Part shown: positions 45,716-54,908 of the stretch, piece after piece | How the letters are laid out: each line of letters starts with the position of its first letter | Numbering within the stretch: position 1 is the stretch's first letter | NCBI GenBank assembly: GCA_038526735.1 | Contig: JBCBGM010000003.1 | Span: 41,422 to 105,421, forward strand | Length of the DNA: 64,000 nucleotides | Direction: 5' to 3' | Source of the DNA: Rubricella sp038526735 | Lineage (GTDB): Bacteria; Pseudomonadota; Alphaproteobacteria; Rhodobacterales; Rhodobacteraceae | Notes under the pieces: model-generated | What the model saw: the letters and a program-made list of their open reading frames with translations, nothing else | Told to the model about the DNA's origin: nothing | The model's database searches: none | Translations under genes and position numbers: made by a program

Positions 45716-46780
45716 TTATCTGGCAAAGGGCCATTGGTTCATGGCTTGAAGGATACGATCGGTGATGCGGACAAGGCCAAGCGGCTCAAAAAGCAGGAAC
45801 AGGATGATCAGGAGGCCAAACGCGATCTCCTGCACGGGTGCTCGGAGTTGCGCGAGGGTGACGTCTCCGCCGGTGGCGGCACCAAAAACGGTTTTGATGA
45901 CTTCGGGCACCATCACGATGACGATGACACCAAAGACGGGCCCCATCGTACGCCCCATCCCACCGACGATCAGCGCGGCGACGAGTTGGAGGGACAGCGC
46001 CAACTCGAATTGCTCTGGAAGGATGCGTGCGTAGAAATACGCCATCAACGCCCCGGCAAGGCCACAGCAGGCGGCCGACAGTGCAAACGAGGTCAGCTTG
46101 TAGCGCATGAGCGAGATGCCGAGGATCTCTGCCGAGTAGTCCTTGTCGCGGATCGCGATGAAGGCGCGGCCGACGCGGGTGCGGAACAGGTTCTGGATCA
46201 GGAGCAGCGTGCCCAGCGCACAGACCGCGATGAGCACGAAAATCTCGCGCCGACTGTCCATCTCCCACCCAAGGATATTCGGCACGGGCGTGTTCACGCC
46301 CACATGGCCGCCCGTCCATGGAGCGAGGATGTCGTTTTCGATCAGGAAGATGATGATGAAGTTGGCTGAGAGCGTGGCAACGGCGAGGTAGAGCCCCTTC
46401 ACCCGTAGCGACGGCAGACCCACCAGGATGCCCACCAGCGCCGACACACCAATCGCGAGCGGTATGACGATGAGGGGCAAGAGCCAGTCGGGCACACCCC
46501 CGGCGAGGTTGTGAAACACCGCCACGGTGTAAGCGCCGATGGCCACAAAGCACGCATGACCCAGTGACATCAGCCCCGTATACCCGATCACGACATTTAC
46601 GCCCGTCACCGCGATCAGCAGGATGCCCATCTGGCAGGCGACAAGGATCAGGTAGTCATTCGCCAGCAGCGGAAAGGCTGCGAGGCTCAGGATCACCGCC
46701 GCCATAAACGCCTGCTTGTTGCGGTTATCGAGCACCCGCTCATCGGCGGCGTAAGTGGCTTTGAGGTTGCCGTTGATCAT
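45716..46780 (-). CDS. livM: LivM-type ABC transporter permease
   Basis: A 354-residue permease with about eight to ten hydrophobic segments. GYTGLMSLGHACFVAIGAYT is the LivM/LivH family hallmark, and the cytoplasmic loop FIAIRDKDYSAEILGISLMRYK contacts the ATPase. Its ATG overlaps the livH stop as ATGA. The last 80 residues include VIVMVPEVIKTVFGAA and FLLFEPLGLVRI, normal for LivM. Confidence 0.9.
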   Translation of the reverse strand: MINGNLKATYAADERVLDNRNKQAFMAAVILSLAAFPLLANDYLILVACQMGILLIAVTGVNVVIGYTGLMSLGHACFVAIGAYTVAVFHNLAGGVPDWLLPLIVIPLAIGVSALVGILVGLPSLRVKGLYLAVATLSANFIIIFLIENDILAPWTGGHVGVNTPVPNILGWEMDSRREIFVLIAVCALGTLLLIQNLFRTRVGRAFIAIRDKDYSAEILGISLMRYKLTSFALSAACCGLAGALMAYFYARILPEQFELALSLQLVAALIVGGMGRTMGPVFGVIVIVMVPEVIKTVFGAATGGDVTLAQLRAPVQEIAFGLLIILFLLFEPLGLVRITDRILQAMNQWPFAR

Positions 46781-47781
46781 ATCCGTTCAACCTCTTTCGT
46801 GCCCATCAACCCATGCGGGCGGATCAGGATGACGATCAGCACGGCGACATAGGGCACGATCTCAGCCCAATCTCCGCCGAGCTGCCATTGCGTCATCGCC
46901 TCCAAAACGCCGACGGTCATCGCGGCGATGAAGACCCCCACATAGCTGTCGAGACCACCCATGAGCACCACGGCCAGCACTGCAAACCCGAAGAGGCCCA
47001 GCGACGGCGAAATTCCGTTGCGGGTCGCCAAAATCGCCCCGGCAATCGCGCCGGTCATGGAGGCAAGCATCCAAGCGGTGGTGAAGACCTTGGGCACCGA
47101 GATACCCATCGAATAGGCCGTGGATTGGTCCTCTGCCGTCGCGCGAATGGCTACGCCGCCGCGGGAATAGCGCACCCACAAGACAATCCCGCCGAACATC
47201 AAAAGCGCGATGATCATATTCACGACGTCCGCGCCAAAGATGAAGATCATAGAGCCAAACAGCTCAAACCGGATCGGCGCATTCGGCGCGATAGAGGGCA
47301 CAAAGTCTGCATCCGCCGTCCAAATGATCGAGGCGGTTCCGGCCATGACAGAGATCAGCCCCACCGTCACCATGATCATCGCAAAGACCGACTGGCCCAT
47401 GAGCGGTCGCATCAAGGTGCGCTCGATGATCAAGCCGACGATGGCGTTGCACACCACCGCCCCCACCAGCCCCAGAACGATGCGTGGGATGTTGGCGATC
47501 CAATCCGCCACCGCCGCCATGGGGGAGAACATGGGTAAGTCCGCGCGCCACGCCACCAGCCACTCCTGTTGCCAGCTTTGCAGCCAGGCGGGTGCCCATT
47601 CCATCCCCGGCACGATCACCGCGAAGGTGTAGTAAAAATACGCGCCGAACATGATCAGGTAGCCATGGGCGAAATTCACCACGCGCGTGGCTTTGAAGAC
47701 CGAGACGATGCCCACCGCGATCAGCGCGTAGATCGCCCCTGACATCAGCCCGTTGATCGTGAATTGGAGAAACTGCGCCAT
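46777..47781 (-). CDS. livH: LivH-type ABC transporter permease
   Basis: A 334-residue membrane permease. FTINGLMSGAIYALIAVGIV at the N terminus, NFAHGYLIMFGAY, and the loop AIRATAEDQSTAYSMGISVP are typical of LivH. It carries an extra hydrophilic insert rich in Trp (about residues 60-100, PGMEWAPAWLQSWQQEW) that E. coli LivH lacks but many alphaproteobacterial homologues have. It follows livG by 7 bp. Confidence 0.9.
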   Translation of the reverse strand: MAQFLQFTINGLMSGAIYALIAVGIVSVFKATRVVNFAHGYLIMFGAYFYYTFAVIVPGMEWAPAWLQSWQQEWLVAWRADLPMFSPMAAVADWIANIPRIVLGLVGAVVCNAIVGLIIERTLMRPLMGQSVFAMIMVTVGLISVMAGTASIIWTADADFVPSIAPNAPIRFELFGSMIFIFGADVVNMIIALLMFGGIVLWVRYSRGGVAIRATAEDQSTAYSMGISVPKVFTTAWMLASMTGAIAGAILATRNGISPSLGLFGFAVLAVVLMGGLDSYVGVFIAAMTVGVLEAMTQWQLGGDWAEIVPYVAVLIVILIRPHGLMGTKEVERI

Positions 47782-47788
47782 ACCGCCC

Positions 47789-48574
47789 TCACGCCGCGTC
47801 GGGTTGCGCGCTGTCTTGCGCGGTGCCGAGATAGGCCTCGATCACATCCGGATGGCGAGAGACCTCTGCCGGTGTTCCACTCGCGATCTGCTCTCCGAAA
47901 TTCAGCACAACGATCTTTGAGCAGATGTCCATCACCAGCCCCATGTCATGCTCCACCAGCAGGATGGTGGTGCCAAACTGCTCCTGCACATCGAGGATAA
48001 AACGGGCCATATCGGCGGTCTCTTCGCGGTTCATGCCCGCAACCGGCTCATCGAGGAGCAAGAGTTTGGGCTGCATTGCCAGCGCCCGGCCAAGCTCTAC
48101 GCGTTTTTGCAGGCCATAAGAGAGCGCTGTGATCGGCGCTTTGCGGATCAGGTCCAGTTCCAGAAAGTCGATCACGCGCTCTTCGATCTCTCTGCGGAAA
48201 GCGAGCTCTTCGCGCCGCGCGGCCCCGAAGTACCTCAGCGCCGAGAACACGCCCGATTTCAGCCGCTTGTGACCGCCGAGTTTGATGTTGTCGAGCACAG
48301 TCATCCCGCGAAACAGCGCGATATTCTGAAAGGTGCGCGCGATCCCCAGCTCTGCGCGTTTGTCGGGCGAGAGGGTCGTGATGTCCTGCCCGTCAAACGC
48401 CACGCGCCCGGCGTCTGGTTTGTAAAACCCAGAGATCGTGTTGAAGAGCGAGGTTTTGCCCGCGCCGTTGGGCCCGATAATCCCGGTGATTTCGCCGGGT
48501 GCAGCCTCAAAGCTCACACCGCGGAGCGCTTTGATCCCCCCGAAAGACAACTCAACACCCTGCACATTCAGCAT
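47789..48574 (-). CDS. livG: LivG-type ABC transporter ATPase
   Basis: A 261-residue nucleotide-binding subunit and the first gene of the transporter operon. Walker A is GPNGAGKTS, the signature region reads ALSYGLQKRVELGRAL (with the Y-G-x-Q variant usual for LivG), and Walker B is LLLLDEPVAGMN. The block GIARTFQNIALFRGMTVLDN is the LivG Q-loop. The 279-bp gap upstream should hold the operon promoter; I could not pick clear -35 and -10 boxes. Confidence 0.9.
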   Translation of the reverse strand: MLNVQGVELSFGGIKALRGVSFEAAPGEITGIIGPNGAGKTSLFNTISGFYKPDAGRVAFDGQDITTLSPDKRAELGIARTFQNIALFRGMTVLDNIKLGGHKRLKSGVFSALRYFGAARREELAFRREIEERVIDFLELDLIRKAPITALSYGLQKRVELGRALAMQPKLLLLDEPVAGMNREETADMARFILDVQEQFGTTILLVEHDMGLVMDICSKIVVLNFGEQIASGTPAEVSRHPDVIEAYLGTAQDSAQPDAA

Positions 48575-48853
48575 GGCATCTTGCGCCAGGGTCTCCCCTG
48601 CGCTCTCCCTGTGGTCGCCTGCATCTTTGTGCAGGTCTCATCTGATTGCAGACAGCCAACCTAAGAGGCAACTCTCAAGAGTTGGCACCGCGTTCCGTTG
48701 CGTCTGTTGGGCTTAAGATGGCATCAAATGGCGAAACTTCCCAAAGAATTAGCGGCTTGGTTTCGCGATGAGACGAAATTCGATCCCGCTGGTTGGAACC
48801 CTTGCTGCAAGGCGGGCCACGTCGATACCACGAAAAATCTCCGTAAAATCAAA

Positions 48854-49357
48854 CTATTCCGTGCGAGAAACGCCAGCTTTCACCCGGCGCAGGGGTATCG
48901 ACGACTCAATGCTTGAGACACCGGGGATTTTGGTAAGATGCCCGACAAGAAAGCGCTCAAAGTCCTGCAAGTCGCGGGCAGCGATGCGCATCAAGTAGTC
49001 ACGGTTCCCGGTCATCAACCAACAATCGACAACCTCAGGGCGGTTCTGGATCGCCGCCTCAAACCGGGCCATCGCTTCATCGACCTGCTGCTCCAGCTTG
49101 ACCGACACAAACACCGAAAATCCGTATCCCAGCGCCCCCTCATCCAGCTGCGCGGTGTAGCCCTCGATCACTCCGGCCTCTTGCAGCAACCGCACGCGCC
49201 GGGAGACAGGAGAAGGGGACAATCCAACATCTGCTGAGAGGTCATGGATCGAAATCCGCCCATTCCGCACCAAAGAGCGCAGAATTCGGCGGTCAGAATC
49301 GTCAAGAGAAGGGATTTCCACTAACTTTTGCCTCTCAATAGCGATTTCAGCCAACAT
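48854..49357 (-). CDS. Lrp/AsnC-family transcriptional regulator
   Basis: A 167-residue regulator (ATG at 49357; 49390 is an alternative). The N-terminal helix-turn-helix is SLDDSDRRILRSLVRNGRIS followed by DLSADVGLSPSPVSRRVRLL; the C-terminal RAM domain has LMTGNRDYLMRIAARDL. It diverges from the 2-oxoacid dehydrogenase E1-like gene with an 80-bp gap that should carry the shared operator. This is the arrangement of mdeR and mdeB in Pseudomonas putida, where the Lrp-type protein controls methionine/2-ketobutyrate catabolism. An amino acid or keto acid effector is likely. Confidence 0.9.
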   Translation of the reverse strand: MLAEIAIERQKLVEIPSLDDSDRRILRSLVRNGRISIHDLSADVGLSPSPVSRRVRLLQEAGVIEGYTAQLDEGALGYGFSVFVSVKLEQQVDEAMARFEAAIQNRPEVVDCWLMTGNRDYLMRIAARDLQDFERFLVGHLTKIPGVSSIESSIPLRRVKAGVSRTE

Positions 49358-49437
49358 ATGAGGCGATCTGGCGTAAATGCGCAAGGACATGCCGCAGGCT
49401 CCGCACTAAATCACGCGTAACGCGACCGGAGAGCCCC

Positions 49438-51801
49438 ATGACCGCCCCCACCAGCAACCTCAAAACCACCGAAGCGCGCCTGTTGTGGCTGTCGCATTGG
49501 ATGATCCACTGCGCCAACCACCTGCGCGACAAGGAAGACGGAGTGAAAGTGGGCGGGCACCAGGCCTCCAGCGCATCGATGGTGTCGATCATGACGGCGC
49601 TCTACTTCAACGCGCTGCGGCCAGAAGACAGGGTCGCCGTGAAACCCCATGCCTCGCCCGTGTTCCACGCGATGCAGTACATGATGGACAACCAGACCCG
49701 CGAAAAGATGGAGAACTTTCGCGGCTTCGGTGGTGTCCAGAGTTACCCCTCCCGCACCAAAGACATCGACGACGTGGATTTCTCGACCGGCTCTGTCGGT
49801 CTGGGTGTCGGGATCACAGCCTTTGCCAGCTTGGTGCAGGATTACATCGCGGCGAAAGACTGGGGTGCAGACACGGCGCTTGGCCGGATGGTCGCGCTGG
49901 TCGGAGATGCAGAACTCGACGAGGGCAACGTCTATGAGGCGCTGCAAGAGGGCTGGAAAAACAACCTGCGCAATTGCTGGTGGATCATCGACTACAACCG
50001 CCAATCCCTAGACGGTGTCGTGCGGGAGGGGTTGTGGCAGCGGATCGAGGCGATCTTCCACACCTTTGGCTGGGATGTGGTCACGCTGAAATACGGCACC
50101 CTTCAAAAAGCCGCCTTCGTCCGCCCCGGCGGCGAGAAGCTCAAGGCCTGGATCGATGCCTGCCCCAACCAGCTTTACTCCGCACTGACCTATCAAGGCG
50201 GCGCGGTCTGGCGGCAACGGCTGATGGATGATCTGGCGGATCAGGGCGATGTCTCGGCCCTGCTCGACAGCTACTCAGACGACGCGCTTGCGGAGCTGAT
50301 GGAAAACCTCGGCGGCAACTGCGTAGAGACGATGGCAGAGGCGTTTGACGCCATCGACCATGACCGCCCCACCTGCTTTCTCGCCTACACGATCAAGGGC
50401 TGGGGCACGCCGATTGCCGGGCACAAAGACAACCACGGCGGCCTGATGACCAAGGCACAGATGACCGCATGGCAGGCAAAGATGGGCGTTGCCGCCGGAG
50501 ATGAGTGGGAGGCTTTGGCGGGTACGTCAGCCAACTATCGAGCGTGGCTCAAAACGGTGCCGTTCTTCTCAAAGGGGCGGCGGCGGTATGGCGATGACGC
50601 GCTCAGTATCCCCGACATCACGCTCAAAACTGTCGAGACGGACAGCACCCAAGCCGGATTTGGCCGCATCCTCGACGGCTATGCCCGCACCGACAGCCCG
50701 CTCGCGCAGCGGATCATGACAACCTCACCCGATGTCACTGGCACCACGTCGCTCGGCCCATGGGTCAACCGACGCAAGCTGTTTTCGCGAGAGCATGTCA
50801 CGGATGAATTCCGCGCTCAAAAAATCCCCTCCACCGCGAAGTGGGATTTCGCGCCAGAGGGTCAGCACATTGAGTTGGGCATTGCGGAAATGAACCTGTT
50901 CCTGCTGCTGGGCGCGGCTGGGCTGTCGCACTCGCTCTTTGGCAAGCGGCTGCTGCCCATCGGTACGGTCTATGACCCGTTCGTCGCCCGTGGCCTCGAT
51001 GCGCTGAACTACGCGTGCTACCAAGATGCCCGGTTCATGATCGTCGGCACGCCCTCCGGCGTGACCCTTGCGCCCGAAGGTGGCGCGCACCAGTCCATCG
51101 GTTCCCCGCTCATCGGCATGAGCCAGGACGGCCTCGCCGCGTTTGAACCGGCCTTTGTCGATGAACTGTCGGTGATCCTGCCCTGGGCGCTCGATTACAT
51201 GCAGCGCGATGGCGAGGGCGACCCGGACGAGCGCACTTGGCTGCGGGATGAGACGGGCGGCTCGGTCTATCTGCGCTTGACCACACGGCAGATTGAACAA
51301 CCGGTGACACGCGCCGATGATGCGTTTCGCCAAAGCGCAATTGACGGGGCATATTGGATGCGCCCTCCCGGCCCCGGTACGGAGATCGTGATCGCATATC
51401 AGGGCGCCGTTGCACCGGAAGCGCTGGAGGCGGCGGGGCGGCTCTCAGCAGACCGGCGCGACGTCGCTGTGCTCGCGGTCACCTCCGCCGACCGCCTCAA
51501 TGCTGGGTGGACGGCTGCACAAAGGCGACGCGCGCGTGGCTTGCCCGCGCAGTCGCATATCGAGCGGCTTTTGGGAGACTTGCCGCGCCACACGGTGATC
51601 GTGAGCGTCATTGACGGGCACCCGGCGACGCTGGCCTGGCTGGGCTCGGTCGAGGGTCACCGGAGCGTACCACTGGGGGTGGAACACTTTGGCCAGACCG
51701 GGCAGGTCAGCGACCTCTACCGGCACTTCGGGATCGATGCAGAGGCGATTGTGACGGCAGCTTTGGGTCTCTCACCGGGCCGCCGCATCTTGACCGGTTA
51801 A
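49438..51801 (+). CDS. Thiamine-diphosphate 2-oxoacid dehydrogenase E1-like / transketolase-like enzyme (MdeB-like)
   Basis: A 787-residue protein resembling the homodimeric pyruvate dehydrogenase E1 (AceE) but about 100 residues shorter. The TPP motif is GDAELDEGN (156-164) ending in WWIIDYNRQSLDG; the second domain has HIELGIAEMNLFLLLGAAG and later GTPSGVTLAPEGGAHQSIG. A GGAGAG ribosome binding site lies before the ATG. With a divergent Lrp-type regulator it matches MdeB, the 2-ketobutyrate dehydrogenase E1 of methionine breakdown. No methionine gamma-lyase and no E2/E3 genes are adjacent. The stop overlaps the LysR gene in TTAA. Substrate is an inference. Confidence 0.75.
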   Translation: MTAPTSNLKTTEARLLWLSHWMIHCANHLRDKEDGVKVGGHQASSASMVSIMTALYFNALRPEDRVAVKPHASPVFHAMQYMMDNQTREKMENFRGFGGVQSYPSRTKDIDDVDFSTGSVGLGVGITAFASLVQDYIAAKDWGADTALGRMVALVGDAELDEGNVYEALQEGWKNNLRNCWWIIDYNRQSLDGVVREGLWQRIEAIFHTFGWDVVTLKYGTLQKAAFVRPGGEKLKAWIDACPNQLYSALTYQGGAVWRQRLMDDLADQGDVSALLDSYSDDALAELMENLGGNCVETMAEAFDAIDHDRPTCFLAYTIKGWGTPIAGHKDNHGGLMTKAQMTAWQAKMGVAAGDEWEALAGTSANYRAWLKTVPFFSKGRRRYGDDALSIPDITLKTVETDSTQAGFGRILDGYARTDSPLAQRIMTTSPDVTGTTSLGPWVNRRKLFSREHVTDEFRAQKIPSTAKWDFAPEGQHIELGIAEMNLFLLLGAAGLSHSLFGKRLLPIGTVYDPFVARGLDALNYACYQDARFMIVGTPSGVTLAPEGGAHQSIGSPLIGMSQDGLAAFEPAFVDELSVILPWALDYMQRDGEGDPDERTWLRDETGGSVYLRLTTRQIEQPVTRADDAFRQSAIDGAYWMRPPGPGTEIVIAYQGAVAPEALEAAGRLSADRRDVAVLAVTSADRLNAGWTAAQRRRARGLPAQSHIERLLGDLPRHTVIVSVIDGHPATLAWLGSVEGHRSVPLGVEHFGQTGQVSDLYRHFGIDAEAIVTAALGLSPGRRILTG

Positions 51802-52694
51802 GGGGCGGCCGGGGCGTTGGCAGCCAGAAACCGCGCCACGGGCCCGTAGCTCAATGCGCTGTGGTGGCAAACGAGGTAATCGTCGGCAAAGACCTCGCTG
51901 TTCTCCAAGGCGCAAAAGGTCAGGCCTGGAAGTGCATTCGCTTCTTCGCTCAACACTGGCCCAGCGCCAAACCCGCGCCGCACCGCTTCTGCCACTGCCT
52001 CTCGGGTTGAGACCTCAAAGGCGATCTGCGGTGAGAGCTTGGCCCGCTGAAACGCGCGCAGCAGAACCTCGCGCGTGAAAGACCCCTCTTCTCGCAGTAC
52101 AATCGGGATCTCACTGAGTTCGCGCAAAGTAAGCGCTCCAGTAGTGGCCCTCTCATCCCCCTCGGGCAAAGCCACCACCACCGATTGACGCGTGTAATGC
52201 TGGCAATGATAGCGCGGCAGGGGCGCGTCGAGGCCTATCATGATGACGTCGAGCGCATAGCTGTCGAGCCCGCCAAACAGCTCCTGCGTGGTCGCGCCGC
52301 GCAGCTCTAACTGGGTGTTTGGGTCGGTCCGTTTGAAGGCCGCCGCCGCTTGCAGCATCGTTTGCGGCGCAGAAAACCCGAGCCGCAGCGGCGGGGTCGG
52401 GCCAGTTGTCGCCTCAAGGATTTTGTTAATGGAAGTGGAAAGCTCCCCCAGCGCGCGACGCGACAGCGCCGCGATCTCTTCACCCTTTTCCGTCAGTGCC
52501 AGCTTGCGCCCGACCCGCCGAAAAAGCGCGACCTGAAGGTCCGCTTCGAGGGCCTTTACCTGAGTCGTGATGGCGGGTTGCGTCTTTCCCAACGCCTTGG
52601 CGGCTTCTGTCACACCCCCTTCATCGATCACGGCCAAAAACATGCGCAGACGGCGCAGCAAAGCCTCATCTTCGATGGCGAGTTCGGGTTTCAT
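51798..52694 (-). CDS. LysR-family transcriptional regulator
   Basis: A 298-residue LysR regulator. The DNA-binding region lies at about residues 10-70 (FLAVIDEGGVTEAAKALGKTQPAITTQVKALE, given in parts), followed by an effector-binding domain with LRLGFSAPQTML and ELRGATTQELFGGL. It is divergent from the ABC transporter and sulfatase genes, with two overlapping inverted repeats between them that probably form its operator. It is therefore the likely local regulator of those genes. Its stop shares TTAA with the convergent E1-like gene. Confidence 0.92.
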   Translation of the reverse strand: MKPELAIEDEALLRRLRMFLAVIDEGGVTEAAKALGKTQPAITTQVKALEADLQVALFRRVGRKLALTEKGEEIAALSRRALGELSTSINKILEATTGPTPPLRLGFSAPQTMLQAAAAFKRTDPNTQLELRGATTQELFGGLDSYALDVIMIGLDAPLPRYHCQHYTRQSVVVALPEGDERATTGALTLRELSEIPIVLREEGSFTREVLLRAFQRAKLSPQIAFEVSTREAVAEAVRRGFGAGPVLSEEANALPGLTFCALENSEVFADDYLVCHHSALSYGPVARFLAANAPAAP

Positions 52695-52703
52695 AACGTC
52701 ATT

Positions 52704-52746
52704 TCATAAATCAATTTTATGATTGTCAACAAACCATAAAATTGAT
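52704..52746. promoter_or_regulatory. Predicted LysR operator: two overlapping inverted repeats
   Basis: ATCAATTTTATG (52710-52721) and CATAAAATTGAT (52735-52746) are perfect 12-bp inverted arms with a 13-bp spacer. A second palindrome, TCATAAA-TCAAT-TTTATGA (52704-52722), overlaps the left arm. The AT-rich site begins 10 bp from the lysR start codon and lies before the divergent ABC operon, as expected for an autoregulated LysR pair. Confidence 0.75.
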
Positions 52747-52825
52747 CACGTAGTCGGCAACGTGGGGGCGACTGGAATCACGGCGTGGGCGGTTGCCTCC
52801 GCAGAAACACAACGAGTGCATTGAT

Positions 52826-54856
52826 ATGAAATACCTGCTGTCCGCCTCTTTCATCGCGATGGCTGGCGCCGCGTCTGCGAGCTGCCCTACCGCCACCGTC
52901 ACAGACCCGATGGGCCTCGCTGGCGCATTCCCGCAACAGATGGAGCTTTCGGCTTTTGAGGCCGCTGCCGGGTGCGAACTGACGTTCTCGCAGAACCCGT
53001 CGATTGCCGCGCTCAACGATCGGATCATCGGCAACGGCAGCCTTGGGCCGGTTGAAAGCCGCCTGCCCGATGAGCCACTCGTCGTCTTCCCCTACGAAGA
53101 AATCGGCCAGTACGGTGGCGTGCTCGATGGCATGTCCAACGCGACAGAGGCCGGCACTTCTGATCTGCTCTCCGTCCGGCACGTCAACCTCGTGCGCTTT
53201 GCCGATGATCTGGTGACGATCGTGCCGAATGTTGCAAAAGGCTGGGCGTGGAATGACGATTTCACTGAGCTCACGGTCACCTTGCGGCGCGGGCACAAAT
53301 GGTCAGACGGTGCACCCTTCACCGCTGAGGACATCGCGTTTTGGTACAATCACATCACGATGGACGAAAACGTCGTTGGCTCCCCGCGCTCTTTGTGGAC
53401 GGCGGGCGGTGAGCCGATTGAGGTGGAGGCTGTTGATGAGGTCACTGCGGTTTTTCGGATGGCCGCACCCAAGCCTGGCCTCCTCGCGGCGTTTGCGACA
53501 GACTACGCTCAACCCTTCCAGCCAAGGCACTTTCTGGGCCAGTTCCACCCCGCGCTAAACGAAGAGGCCGACGCGCTTGCGCAAGCCGCTGGGTTTGACA
53601 GCGGTTACGACGTGATCGCGTTCTATTACGGCGGGTCGGACTGGAAGGACGTCCCCTCCCCGATCCTGCGTGACGCTTCCAAGATCGCCAACCTCTCCGC
53701 CGCAGTCGTGCCAACCCTCGAGTCTCATGTGGTTGTCGAAGACACGACGGAGGGCCGTCGCGTGGTGGCAAACCCCTATTTCCACATGGTCGACACGGCG
53801 GGAAACCAGCTGCCCTACATCAACGAGGTTGCTGAGCTTTACGTGCCCGACAACGAGGTGCGGATCCTGCGGATGGTGAATGGCGATGTGGACTACAAGT
53901 CCCAGTCCGTCACCCTTCCCGACGCGCCCACGCTGCTCGACGCGCAAGAGCGTGGTGACTTTACCGTCGTGCTCCGGCCGCAAATCGGGATGCCCGTCGT
54001 CTCGTTCAACGTGAATGCGACCGATCTCGAAAAGCGCGCGGTGTTCGCGGAGCGCGACTTCCGCATCGCCATGTCCCACGCGATCAACCGGGATGAGATC
54101 AACTCGGTCGCGTTCTTCGACCTTGGGGAGCCGCAGCAGTATATCGCCTTCTCGCCTGTGCCCCCCTTCGCGACCGAAGAGCAGGTCAATTTTGCGACGG
54201 CCTTTGACCCGGCGCGCGCTGCGGCCTTGCTCGATAGCGTGGGCGTGGTGGATGCCGACAGCGATGGCGACCGGGACCTGCCCTCCGGAGCGCCGCTCGT
54301 GCTGAACCTGCAGTTCTCCACCCAAGGGATGGCGACGGCGGTGGCTGAGTTGATCGCCCAGCACTGGACGGATGTGGGCGTCACCACCACCATCCGTGAA
54401 GTAACCTCTGACGAGTATCGCGCCGCACAGACCGCCAATGAGCTGGATGTCCATGTCTGGACGAAAGGTCAGCCGATCCCGGTGGTGCAGTCCTCGCTCG
54501 AAGAGTTCATCCCGCCGTTTGCCAACTTCTTTGGTCTGCGCAACGGGATGCTATGGGCGCAGTATCTCGAAACTGGTGGCGCTGAGGGGATTGCCCCGCC
54601 CGCATGGACAGAAACTCTCACGAACCAGGTTACTGAGTGGCAGTCGCTGCTCCCGGGTTCGGCGGCGTCCAACGCGTTGGGTGCCGACATCATCGACACG
54701 ATCCAAGAGAGCTTCTTGTTCATCGGCACCGTGAACGCGCCAAACCCGATCTACGTGACCAACGCGATGGGCAACTTTGAGCCGCCAAAGACGTGGTCCT
54801 ACGAGTATTATCGGACCTATCCGTACCGCCCGCAGCAATGGTGGTTGGCCGAGTGA
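52826..54856 (+). CDS. Family-5 extracellular solute-binding protein of ABC importer
   Basis: A 676-residue periplasmic binding protein with a signal peptide (MKYLLSASFIAMAGAASA). It is longer than DppA/OppA (about 530) and closer in size to the large family-5 binding proteins linked to oligosaccharides or unusual peptides. VTLRRGHKWSDGAPFTAEDI is the SBP_bac_5 signature; AMSHAINRDEINSVAFFD is another. Two cysteines in the first 60 residues of the mature protein might form a disulfide. The start at 52826 is used because it gives the signal peptide. It heads an operon of two permeases, a fused ATPase and a sulfatase. Confidence 0.9.
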   Translation: MKYLLSASFIAMAGAASASCPTATVTDPMGLAGAFPQQMELSAFEAAAGCELTFSQNPSIAALNDRIIGNGSLGPVESRLPDEPLVVFPYEEIGQYGGVLDGMSNATEAGTSDLLSVRHVNLVRFADDLVTIVPNVAKGWAWNDDFTELTVTLRRGHKWSDGAPFTAEDIAFWYNHITMDENVVGSPRSLWTAGGEPIEVEAVDEVTAVFRMAAPKPGLLAAFATDYAQPFQPRHFLGQFHPALNEEADALAQAAGFDSGYDVIAFYYGGSDWKDVPSPILRDASKIANLSAAVVPTLESHVVVEDTTEGRRVVANPYFHMVDTAGNQLPYINEVAELYVPDNEVRILRMVNGDVDYKSQSVTLPDAPTLLDAQERGDFTVVLRPQIGMPVVSFNVNATDLEKRAVFAERDFRIAMSHAINRDEINSVAFFDLGEPQQYIAFSPVPPFATEEQVNFATAFDPARAAALLDSVGVVDADSDGDRDLPSGAPLVLNLQFSTQGMATAVAELIAQHWTDVGVTTTIREVTSDEYRAAQTANELDVHVWTKGQPIPVVQSSLEEFIPPFANFFGLRNGMLWAQYLETGGAEGIAPPAWTETLTNQVTEWQSLLPGSAASNALGADIIDTIQESFLFIGTVNAPNPIYVTNAMGNFEPPKTWSYEYYRTYPYRPQQWWLAE

Positions 54857-54908
54857 TCTGACACCGGGGTGGCCCAGACCGGGCCGCCCCACCTACCAAG
54901 GAGAGCCG

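Noticed and set aside
46813..47538. Plus-strand open frame of 241 residues, His/Asp/Arg rich
   Set aside because: Antisense of the hydrophobic LivH gene, which always produces such polar shadows.
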